DNA of 64,000 nt from contig CAJNDS010000014.1 of the NCBI GenBank assembly GCA_905221605.1, forward strand, positions 575,920-639,919, in the 5' to 3' direction. How positions within the stretch are numbered: the first letter of the stretch is position 1; every line of letters starts with the position of its first letter. Source of the DNA: Symbiodinium natans. Taxonomy: Eukaryota > Sar > Dinophyceae > Suessiales > Symbiodiniaceae. Shown in pieces: positions 52,987 through 62,460 of the stretch. The translations under genes were made by a program, and so were the position numbers. The notes beneath the pieces were generated by a model. The model had not been told where the DNA came from and made no database searches. It saw only the letters and a program-made list of their open reading frames with translations.

Positions 52987-53064
52987 CGGGGGGGGGGGGT
53001 TCGAACCTGGGTTCAACCCAGGTTCGAACTCCCGGCCCTCCCGGGGGGGGGGGGGGGGGGGGGT
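52987..53064. repeat. 31-bp palindrome between two G runs
   Basis: At 52,999-53,029, GTTCGAACCTGGGTT is followed by one base and its exact inverse. G runs of 12 or more lie on both sides. The arm contains AACCTGGGTTC, also found beside the poly(A) ends of the retroelement copies. Confidence 0.85.
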
Positions 53065-53639
53065 GGGAACAACAACATCGAGAACCTGGGTTTAATTTTT
53101 TTTTCCGAGTTGAGCGAACAAATGCGATCCACCTTCTTGGTGTTTGGGTTGTGAAAACCGTGCCTCTGTACTGGCACTCCTGATGGCCCTCTTGGCCCTA
53201 AAGTACAGGGGAGGAAACCACCTCCTCCTAAGCTACCATCCTCTTTGGGATGTACCTCATGAGAGGAATGAACCTCCTGGCAAAAGCTCCTCAGGTTTCT
53301 GGTGCAGGGGGTGCAAACCGTGAGAGGAGGGGCCAGGGGTGTTCTCTGGCAGCGAGGATGAACCTCAGCTTTTCATCCTCTTCGGGATGCTACCAGAGGC
53401 TGGTACCTCATGAGAGGTTAGGAACCTCCTGACAAAAGGTCCCTCAAGGCCTTTGGTGCACTTAGTGCAGGCTGTCAGAGGGAGACGGTCAGGGTTCCGC
53501 TCTGGTAGCGAGGATGATACCTCTTTGCTATCCTCGCTGGGAGGATGCAACCTCCTAGGCTGCATCAGCTGGTGGTTCCCTGAGTGGCACCAACTCCCAG
53601 CGAGGCTCTTCCATGATGTTGCCGAGGGGTCGCGCTAGC

Positions 53640-54967
53640 CCATAGTCTGGCGACGGCAATTCATAAAGGACTTTCATGTCGATGAGAGCCTCGACAAACA
53701 CCATGTCCATGTTTTTTCACTCCCACAGCAACAAGCTTGCCAGCAAGGGGATGCTGGCATGGTGGAGGCTGACCCACCTCCTGACTTTGCTGCTCAAGGT
53801 GGGTGCGTCTTGGTCAAACCACCGGAAGAAAGAGACGAGCCGGGTTAGGCTGGGGAAACCGTAGTGCTCTCTGGTGCCCCAGTTGGCCACGTCCAAACTT
53901 GTTAACCGGTGGTACTTGGCCATTCCCAGGTACCCCCAATTATGCTCCCCTTGGTCGCGGGGATGGAGGTTCCCCTCCGGAAGGCGAAGTCCACACCAGA
54001 AGCACATCATAATGCACATCTTGAGGAATGAACCGTCCGGCGTTGGGCGGATGGGGGCCACCATCCGCTCAACGGCAAAGGCCCGCAGGTCCTGGGCTGG
54101 GAGCCCAGGAACCTCGACCTGGAGGGTGAACCTCCGGCAGACCTGGGGCCAGGAATCGAGAGCCAGCGCAAAAAGCTCCCACTCAAAGTGGTGGGCATCT
54201 TGGAGGCCTACCTTCAGGACCCAGCGGGGTTCCCGGTCAAGGGTACACTACCCTCGAGCCACCTCGAGCAAGAATGGTCAGGTACCTGACCTCGCCTTGG
54301 ACCTCATAGGAGGCCCGGTCAGGCAGCTGATTGGCGAGGCCATTGCCTCGACCGCGGCTGCTTGCTCGGAGGATAAGGTTACCTCCCTCAGTTGCTGGCT
54401 TGGTCCTGGTCCTGCTCTTCCACGGGGGCAGGCTCTGCACTGGCTTCGGAGGTATCCTCTCCTGAGCTCTGGGCCCCCCACCAGCTGGAGGACCACCCTC
54501 CGGACCAATGCTCATCCCCGCATTGCTGCCATCCTTCCCATTCTTCGTGCCCCCAGCCAGGGTTGGCAGCACGATTGGCTGGCGGTGGCCTGGGCGGGAC
54601 CCTTTGGGCTGCCTCGGAAACAGCCTGTTGCCTCTGAGCCCGGCTTTCTTGCCCGGCCTGTTCCTTTGCCTCTGCAAGGTGTAGTCATCTACGTACCTCT
54701 GCGCCGGGGTCCTGCGTTCCAGCAGGAACTCTTTCGACTCTCCCAAGCCTTAGCCTCCGGAGGGTGCCCCTCCCCTGCCGGTGCTGTGGTTGGTGGTTCC
54801 TGGTTGTTTTCCTCCTTCGCCTCGGCAGGGGCCGCATTGGAGGAGGCACTGGCTTGGGAGGGTAGCCCCTCCTGAGTGTCGGCGCCGGTGGGGTGGTTCA
54901 GAGCCGCTTGCTCCGGGGAGGCCTCCTGGCCCTGGGAGGGCAGGTCCTCCTGCTTCACTTCCGCCAT
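53640..54967 (-). pseudogene. Second ORF of copy 1, frameshifted
   Basis: Equivalent to the better copy at 61,172-62,255. Pieces appear in three frames: N terminus (54,967-54,740), RYVDDYTLQRQRN piece (54,700-54,600) and the folded C-terminal domain (54,200-53,640), which stops early at an indel near 53,717. Confidence 0.65.
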
Positions 54968-56333
54968 TGCGCACAGGGGGGGTCCCTTCTACTGGCTTGG
55001 CTTCCTGCGCTGGCTGAAAAAGGCTGCGGATGGGATTGGTTGTTTCGGGCTTGAATTGCGACTTACATCGGGAATCCTTTTTGAAACTACAAGCAGCAGC
55101 AAGTTTTTGCGAAACCGTTTGGGTTTTTTGGGACAGCTGGCCACCACAACCCTCACACACCCAAAGTTGCCTAGTTCCTAGAAGTTTCAAAACATGCGTG
55201 ACATGTACCCCTTCGATCACTACCCTCCCTTGCTGCGCACATTGGTGTGCTGCCAGTGCCTCTAAGGTCTTGCGGTTTTTGGTGTGCAAGAGTTTTAGCT
55301 GGCACTGGGCACACCGGAGGTTGTGACCTTCCCACTCCCAGGCATGTACGGATTTGGTCCGGACCAGCTCCTGGAACCATTCCTGCTGGGTAGTGGTGTG
55401 GCCACGACCTATGTTGGATCCAATATGCTTTTTGCAGGGCCTGGCAGTGGCCTCGGGGTGCTTGCGGGCCTGCTTGTCCTGCAGGAAGACCTTGTACACC
55501 GGGCGCTGATTTTCCCCCACGGCAGTGAGGATCTTTTCAGCCCTGCTCGCCAGGAACTCTTGGGCCTTTTTGCTGCAGTGGTCCTGGTACTGACTGGCTG
55601 CCCGGGTATCAGGGTGGGCCAGCTCGGCCGCTTTTTCTCCACACAGCTTATCCGCCAGGTCATTGACCTGCTGTCTCCACAAGTTTTCCGCACCCACCTT
55701 CCGGAGGAACTCCTCCTCTGAAACATGGGACGGAACCCATTTCATTGTGAGGCGGTTGACATCTGTGGCTTGCAGCTCCCACCAGATGTCACCGTGGGTT
55801 TTTCCCGGCTTTGGGCTGCGGACTCGTTTCGGGACACCAAGGCAGTCTAGTGTCGTGTCAACAGGGCCTTCGGTATAACGGGCCAGCTGCAAAACTGCAT
55901 ACATCTCACCCCGAAAAACCGTCTGTGGTCCAGGGACTTGGCCGACGATTGCTCCGACCTGGACATAGTCTTGGCCCTGTTTTTTGCAGGCCACCACTGC
56001 GTAGGCTACCTTCCGGAGTCTCGGGTCCGCCGTGAAGGGGCCACCACTAGCATCTGTGCCATAAACAAGCTCCGGGTCACTGAGGGGCTCTTTGTCAGCC
56101 CATATGCCCAAAAAGATGGGATTGTCTTCCTGAGGAGGTGGTACCTGCCATTCAGGTTTGGGCGGGAGGCCCCTGGTCCGCCTTGGGCCCTGCCTTCTTG
56201 GAACCATGTTGGCAGTTCCCAGTTCTGGGCTTCCCACCAAGCACAATCCAAGAGCACATGCTCCCAGTCCGCTTCCTGATGGCACCGGAAGCACACTTTG
56301 ACAGCAGAGTTCTGGCTGCACCCTGCCAAACAC
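54750..56333 (-). pseudogene. RNase H and zinc-finger C terminus of copy 1
   Basis: An open minus frame of 527 codons. RNase H type I spans about residues 88-235 with all four acidic residues; a His/Cys pair (RCAQCQLKLLHTK..HQCAQ) and CEGCGG follow. The first 60 and last 100 residues are probably out-of-frame text, since the knuckle before and the second ORF after use other frames. Confidence 0.65.
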
Positions 56334-57330
56334 ACCTCAGGGCAGCTGCTTTCGTGGTTCGCCCTTCTTTCTTAAAACCCCCCAACAGTTTCCTCCCTAC
56401 TGTCCAGTCGATTCCCCCCTTTAGCTCAGGAGCAGCGAGGCCGGTGGCGATGCGGCGGTCTACTTCTTCCTGATAGGTTTGCTGGAGGAGGTCAAGGACA
56501 CGACACTCCTGCTGTGGGGTGTACATGGTGTGCCTGGTGCCCTGGGTGTCCAGCCACTCATCACTGTCTCTAGGCTGCCAATCCAGGTCAAGCAGGTATG
56601 CAACGGTAGCTGCAAGAGGGCCCTTAACCATTTGCCACCGGCTGCTGGCTTCTTCCAGCTTTTGGACTGTAAGCTCCCAGGTTCTTTCCAGCAGGTCTTC
56701 CTTGGACCATCATTGTGCGACCCGGATCCTGGTACCTGTCGCCTACAGAGGACAGAGCCACCTCCAGGTTGCCCATTTTCTGTCTGCCACACTGCTCAGC
56801 CAAGGCAGTCCGGAGCTTCTGTCTCCGGGTGGGCGGCATTCCCTGGGCTTGGTGGCCCCAAGCAAGGACGGAGGCAACCCCTCCTCTGAAGAGGCGTACC
56901 TTGGCCGGCACACCCGGGACTCTTAGTTGTTTCAACTTCTTCTGCCGTTGGCCCGCTTTGTGCCTTTCTCTTTGCACCTTGACCCTCCGGACCCGACCCA
57001 GGGCACAGTCCAGGCCTAAATCCTTCATGCTATCACAGATAGCCGGGTCCCCATCTTTGCGCAGCTTCTGTAGCTCCCTTCTGGCTTCTGCAGTGGTGCA
57101 CAGGAAGCCTGTTTTCTTCACTACCCTTCTCCCTTTCCTGTCAGTAAGAGGGCATCCCTCCTGGTGCACAGCAAGGCATATACATTCTGCACCCAGGACC
57201 TGCGACCCCTCGGCCACAGGCACCAATTGCCTGTAGGTTGTCCGCCTGCTTCAGCTGAGAGGAAAGAACTGCCGTAACTGCTCAGCCTGCAGCCCTGTGG
57301 GCCCTGGGCAGTGAAGCCCGCCACTCACAG

Positions 57331-58481
57331 CCCGAGGATGCCACCTCCACACTCCTGGCGTCTGGCACTCCAGGACACTGTGTGGAGGGTTCCAGAAAGC
57401 ACCTCCTGAAAACTACCCTGTGCGAGGGTGGATGGGACCACCTGGACAAGGCTTATGTCTACAGGCTTGGGACACTGCACCCCTCAACTTGGTATATTTG
57501 GCGCAGGGTCGACGCCTCCCCTCAACAAGGCGCGGGGACCACGCTTTCCCCTCAATTCCCCCATGCACGAAGTGCACTGGCGCGGGGAAACACGCCAGGC
57601 AGAAGCCAAACCCATAAACATAAACCTCAGGCAGCGCCTAAGGCGGAATCTTGCCTCTGGTAGCTATCCCACTCTCAAGCACTGCCGCCAGTGTGGATTT
57701 ACTGTAGATGAGTACTAGGCAAGGCCAAGGTGGACAAACTAAAGCTCCTGACACTAAGCTTGGTAGGACTGGGCATACCCCAGCATGACAAAGGTCAGGA
57801 GGGCCTTATAAAACCTCTGGCTGTGTGAGTCACGAAAGAGCCCGCCAGAACTATCTTACACTTCAAGCCAATGTTGAACTGGTTAGCAGCCAGTGTAGGC
57901 GATAGCCCGTTACAAGCCACAGACAATGTAGCAGGCTTCCAGAAGGGGGCATGTGCTTTCGGCCTGCTGGCCACTGCATCAAGTTCCCTAATCGCCACTG
58001 CAGACTCCCAAACTTCCAGCTTCCTAACTTCCAGCTCTCCAGGGATTGCAAGCGGTGGCAACAGGCTGTACAGACCAGTTGCTCAAGTTCGCCGCAGCTC
58101 CGGCTTTCACTCTCTTACTAACCGTGCCTTGCGGTCCCCCCGAGCATACTGGGCTGATCCCTGCCCGCCGGCCCTTGCCCCTATCTGTTCGGGTCAGAGG
58201 GTCTGCACCTCTCTGCTGCCTCGGTGCCCCTTGGCCACAAGGCCTACGGAAGGCATTCCTGTTTTGCATGCTCGCTGAAACTCTGCTCCAGGGACTAGGC
58301 ATCGCGGAAGTGCCCTGCCCTGGTAGTTCGCTCCAGTCGAAGGATGCACCTTCCCTCTCGGCTTACCTCTAAGGTTATGATAGCCAGGCTATCCCTCTTA
58401 GAGGGTGGGCTCCATGGCATCTAGGCGGCTACCCCTACCTGAAAGCGACCTACCACTTGCCTTCTCACTCGAGCCAAGAGC
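57331..58481. other. Unassigned, possibly the 5' part of copy 1
   Basis: No motif recognised on either strand. A spliced-leader-like word lies at its right edge, so it may belong to the retro-copy, but no RT palm was found in it. Confidence 0.3.
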
Positions 58482-58492
58482 CTTGAGCCAAA
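58482..58492 (-). other. Spliced-leader-like word next to a poly(A) end
   Basis: Minus strand: TTTGGCTCAAG, followed at once by a second similar word, CTTGGCTCGAG. Directly upstream is the poly(A) of copy 2. Confidence 0.4.
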
Positions 58493-58495
58493 CAA

Positions 58496-60672
58496 TTTTT
58501 TTTCCGAGTTGAGCGAACAAATGCGATCCACCGTCTTGGTGTTTGGGTTGTGAAAACCGTGCCTCTGTACTGGCACTCCTGATGGCCCTCTTGGCCCTAT
58601 GGTACAGGGGGAGGAAAGCACCTCCTCCTAGGCTACCATCCTCTTTGGGATGCTACCAGAGGTTGTACCTCAGGAGAGAGGATTGAACCTCCTGGCAAAA
58701 CACCTCAGGTTTGGGTGCAAGGGGTGCAAACCGTGAGGGGAGGGCCAGGGTGCTCTCTGGCAGCGAGGATGAACCTCTGCTTTCATCCTCTTTGGGATAC
58801 TACCAGAGGCTGGTACCTCACGAGAGGTTAGGAACCTCCTGACAAAGGTTCCCTCAAGGCCTTTGATGCACTTGGTGCAGGCTGACAGAGGGAGGCGGTC
58901 AGGGTTCCACTCCGGTAGCGAGGATGGTACCTCTTGCCTTTCCTCGCTGGGAGGATGCAACCTCCTAGGCTGCATCAGCTGGTGGCTCCCTCAGGGGGAC
59001 CAACTCCCAGCGAGGCTCTTCCATGATGTTGCCGAGGGGTCGTGCTAGCCCATAGTCCGGTGAGGGCAATTCATATAGGACTTTCATGTCAATGAGAGCC
59101 TCGACAAACACCATGTCCATGTTCTTTAACTCCCACAGCAACAGGCTTGCCAGCATGGGGATGCTAGCATGGTGGAGGCTGACCCACCTCCTGACTTTGT
59201 TGCTTAGGGTGGGGGAGTCCTGGTCGAACCACCGGAAAAAGGAGACGAGCCGGGTTTGGCTGGGGAAACCGTAGTGTTCCCTTGTGCCCCAGTTGGCTAC
59301 GTCCAGGGACGTTAACCGGTGGTACTTGGGCATTCCCAAGTACCCCCAGTTATGCTCCCCTTGATCCCGGGGATGGAGGTACCCCTCCGGAAGGCGTAGT
59401 CCTGACCAGAAGCACAACATAATGCACATCTGGAGGAACGAACCGTCCGGTGTTGGGCGGATGGGGGCCACCATCCGTTCAACTGTGAAGGCCCTCAGGT
59501 CCTGGGCCGGGATCCCAGGAACCTCAACCTGGAGGGTGAACCTCCGGCAGACCTGCAGCCAGGAATCTAGGGACAGCGCAAAAAGCTCCCACTCGAAGTG
59601 GTGGGCCTCTTGGGGGCCCACCTTCAGGACCCAGCGGGGTTCCCGGTCAAGGGTGTAGCACACCCTGTGCTACACCCTTGACCCCCCCCGAGCAAGCATG
59701 GTCAGGAACCGGGTTTTGCCCTGGACCTCATAGGAGGCCCGGTCTGCCGGGGGCTCTTGGTCCCTTGGGTCCTGCTCCTCGACTGGGGCAGGCTCCTGGC
59801 TGGTTTCGGAGGTATCCCCTCCTGAGCTCTGGGCTTGGTCCCAGTTTCGGGTGGCCCCCCACCAGCTGGAGGACCACCCTCCGGACCAGTGCTCGTCCCC
59901 CCATTGCTGCCATCCTTCCCACTCTTCGTGCCCCCATCCAGGGTGGGCAACACGTTTGGCTGGCGGTGGCATGGGCGGGACCCTTTGAACTTCGGAGACA
60001 GCCTGCTGCCTCGGGGCCCTGGCTTTCTTACCCGGCCTGTTTCTTTGCCTCTTCAGGGTGTAGTCGTCTACAAACCTCTGTGCCGGGGTCCTGCGCTCGA
60101 GCAGGTACTCTCCCTTGCCTTGGGCTTTGCCGGGCTGCCTGCTCGGAGCGGAGGAGGAACCTCCCTCTTTCTATTCTCCCAAGCCTCTGCCTCCGGAGGC
60201 TGCCCCTCCCCTGCCGGTGGTGCGGGTGGCAGTTCCTGGTTGTCTTCCTCCCTGGTCTCGGCAGGGGCTGCGTTGGAGGAGGCATTGGCTTAGGAGGGTA
60301 GCCCCTCCTGAGTGTCGTCGCCGGCGGGGTGGTGTAGAGCCTTTGGCTCCGGGGAGGCCCCACCCTCCGGCTTTTCCTCTTCACTCTTCATTGGGGCTTC
60401 CTGGGCCTCCTGGCCCTGGGAGGGCAGGTCCTCCTGCTTCATTTCCGCCATTGCGCACGGAGGGGTTGGGCCCTTCTACTGGCCTGACTGCCTGTGCTGG
60501 CTGAAAAAGGCTGCGGATGGGATTTGTTGCTTCTGGCTTGAAAAGCGACTTACACCGGGAGTCCTTTTTAAAACAACACGCAGCGGCAAGTTTTTGCGAA
60601 ACCGTTCGGGTTTTTAGGGACAGCTGACCACCACAACCCTCGCACACCCAAAGCTGCCTAGTTCCTAAAAGT
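58496..60672 (-). pseudogene. Non-LTR retroelement copy 2, 5' truncated
   Basis: Begins inside the zinc-finger end of the RNase H ORF (LLGTRQLWVCEGCGG), continues through the second ORF (60,460 region to 58,965) and a ~500-bp 3' region, and ends with A8 (58,503-58,496). The second ORF is interrupted near 59,670 by an extra palindrome and lacks the middle part present in copy 3. Confidence 0.75.
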
Positions 60673-60683
60673 CTTGAGCCAAA
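60673..60683 (-). other. Spliced-leader-like word at the 5' end of copy 2
   Basis: Minus strand: TTTGGCTCAAG joined directly to the retro-copy body. Matches the last 11 bases of the spliced leader as remembered. Confidence 0.4.
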
Positions 60684-60697
60684 CAACCTGGGTTCAA

Positions 60698-62255
60698 TTT
60701 TTTTCCGAGTTGAGCGAACAAATGCGATCCACCGTCTTGGTGTTTGGGTTGTGAAAACCGTGCCTCTGTACTGGCACTACTGATGGCCCTCTTGGCCCTA
60801 TGGTACAGGGGGAGGAAAGCAACCTCCTCCTAGGCTACCATCCACTTTGGGATGCTACCAGAGGTTGTACCTCAGGGGAGAGGATTGAACCTCCTGGCGA
60901 AAACCACCTCAGGTTTCGGTGCAAGGGGTTGCAAAACCGTGAGGGGGGGGCCAGGGGTGCTCTCTGGCAGCGAGGATGAACCTCTGCTTTCATCCTCTTT
61001 GGGATGCTACCAGAGGCTGGTACCTCCCGAGAGGTTAGGAACCTCCTGACAAAAGGTCCCTCAAAGCCTTTGATGCACTTGGTGCAGGCTGACAGAGGGA
61101 GGCGGCCAGGGTTCCGCTCCGGTAGCGAGGATGGTACCTCTTGCCTTTCCTCGCTGGGAGGATGCAACCTCCTAGGCTGCATCAGCTGGTGGCTCCCTCA
61201 GGGGGACCAACTCCCAGCGAGGCTCTTCCATGATGTTGCCGAGGGGTCGTGCTAGCCCATAGTCCGGGGAGGGCAACTCATAAAGGACTTTCATGTCAAT
61301 GAGAGCCTCGACAAACACCATGTCCATGTTCTTTAACTCCCACAGCAACAGGCTTGCCAGCATGGGGATGCTAGCATGGTGGAGGCTGACCCACCTCCTG
61401 ACTTTGTTGCTTAGGGTGGGGGAGTCTTGGTCGAACCACCGGAAAAAGGAGACGAGCCGGGTTTGGCTGGGGAAACCGTAGTGTTCCCTTGTGCCCCAGT
61501 TGGCTACGTCCAGGGACGTTAACCGGTGGTACTTGGGCATTCCCAAGTACCCCCAGTTATGCTCCCCTTGATCCCGGGGATGGAGGTACCCCTCCGGAAG
61601 GCGTAGTCCTGACCAGAAGCACAACATAATGCACATCTGGAGGAATGAACCGTCCGGTGTTGGGCGGATGGGGGCCACCATCCGCTCAACTGTGAAGGCC
61701 CTCAGGTCCTGGGCCGGGATCCCAGGAACCTCGACCTGGAGGGTGAACCTCCGGCAGACCTGCGGCCAGGAATCGAGGGACAGCGCAAAAAGCTCCCACT
61801 CGAAGTGGTGGGCCTCTTGGGGGCCCACCTTCAGGACCCAGCGGGGTTCCCGGTCAAGGGTGTAGCACACCCTTGACCCCTCCCGAGCAAGCATGGTCAG
61901 GAACCGGGTTTTGCCCTGGACCTCATAGGAGGCCCGGTCGGGCATCTGGTTTGCTAGGCCATTGCCTCGACCTCGGCTGCTTGCTCGGAGGATGAGGTTA
62001 CCTCCCTCGTTCGCTGGCCTATTGCCCGTGTTGAGGTCTGCTGGGGGCTCTTGGTCCCTTGGGTCCTGCTCCTCGCCTGGGGCAGGCTCCTGGCTGGTTT
62101 CGGAGGTATCCCCTCCTGAGCTCTGGGCTTGGTCCCAGTCTCGGGTGGCCCCCCACCAGCTGGAGGACCACCCTCCGGACCAGTGCTCTTCCCCCCATTG
62201 CTGCCATCCTTCCCACTCTTCGTGCCCCCATCCAGGGTGGGCAGCACGTTTGGCT
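60698..62255 (-). mobile_element. Non-LTR retroelement copy 3, 5' truncated in the second ORF
   Basis: Starts at the Trp-rich part of the second ORF and ends in A7 (60,704-60,698), preceded on the minus strand by the same CGCTCAACTCGG terminus as copies 1 and 2. The 3' region (61,171-60,705) has about three degenerate ~150-bp modules, each with ggatgctaccagagg and cctcctgacaaaa words. Confidence 0.75.
61172..62255 (-). CDS. Second ORF of the non-LTR element, best copy, N-terminally truncated
   Basis: Open for about 360 codons. A Trp-rich segment (HPGWGHEEWEGWQQW, GGWSSSWWG) is followed by an acidic/Pro linker, then a folded domain of about 240 residues: SYEVQGKTRFLTMLA, LDREPRWVLKVG, APIRPTPDGSFLQMCIML, GLRLPEGYLHPRDQGEH, GYLGMPKYHRL, RWVSLHHASIPMLASLLL. 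The family was not recognised. The whole protein (from copies 1 and 4) starts MAE-KQEDLPSQGQE. It follows the RNase H ORF on the same strand and keeps its frame in copies 3 and 4, suggesting selection until recently. Confidence 0.6.
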
Positions 62256-62460
62256 AACAACTGGGTTCAACTTGGGTTCAACCCGGGTTCAACCATGTTC
62301 AACCCAGGTTCAACCCAGGTTCAACCCGATTCAACCTAAGTTGAACTTGGATTCAACAAACCTGGGTTTAACCCAGGTTTAAACCCAGGTTTAGAGAACC
62401 CCAGAACAACTCACACCCTTCAATTAGTTCGAACCCAGGTTGAACCCAGGTTCGAACTCC
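62256..62460. repeat. AACCCAGGTTC repeat at the centre of the head-to-head copies
   Basis: About ten copies of a 10-12-bp word, (A)ACCCAGGTTCA, in both orientations. The same word lies beside the poly(A) ends at 53,085-53,095 and 60,686-60,697 and in the palindrome at 52,999. Confidence 0.85.

Larger units (their letters stand above)
53096..57330 (-). pseudogene. Non-LTR retroelement copy 1: post-RT region, zinc knuckle, RNase H, second ORF, poly(A)
   Basis: Minus-strand order: a post-palm region (57,226-56,624; GLDCALGRVRRVKVQR, KVRLFRGGVASVLAWGHQ), a linker frame (56,631-56,300), a CCHC knuckle (CFRCHQEADWEHVLLDC, about 56,293-56,240), RNase H with its D/E/D/D residues (TDASGG, FRGEMYA, LDCLG, NDLADK; about 56,072-55,631), then C-x2-C zinc-finger-like pairs (RCAQCQ, VCEGCGG). 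Each block is in a different frame, so the copy is dead. A second ORF starts near 54,967 (MAEVKQEDLPSQGQE) and is also broken. The copy ends in A9 (53,104-53,096). The RT palm itself was not found, so it is 5' truncated or rearranged above 57,300. Confidence 0.7.

Noticed and set aside
53018-53032. tRNA gene or B-box SINE suggested by GGTTCGAACTCC
   Set aside because: The word is part of a perfect palindrome and of the AACCCAGGTTC repeat; no acceptor stem or A box can be drawn.
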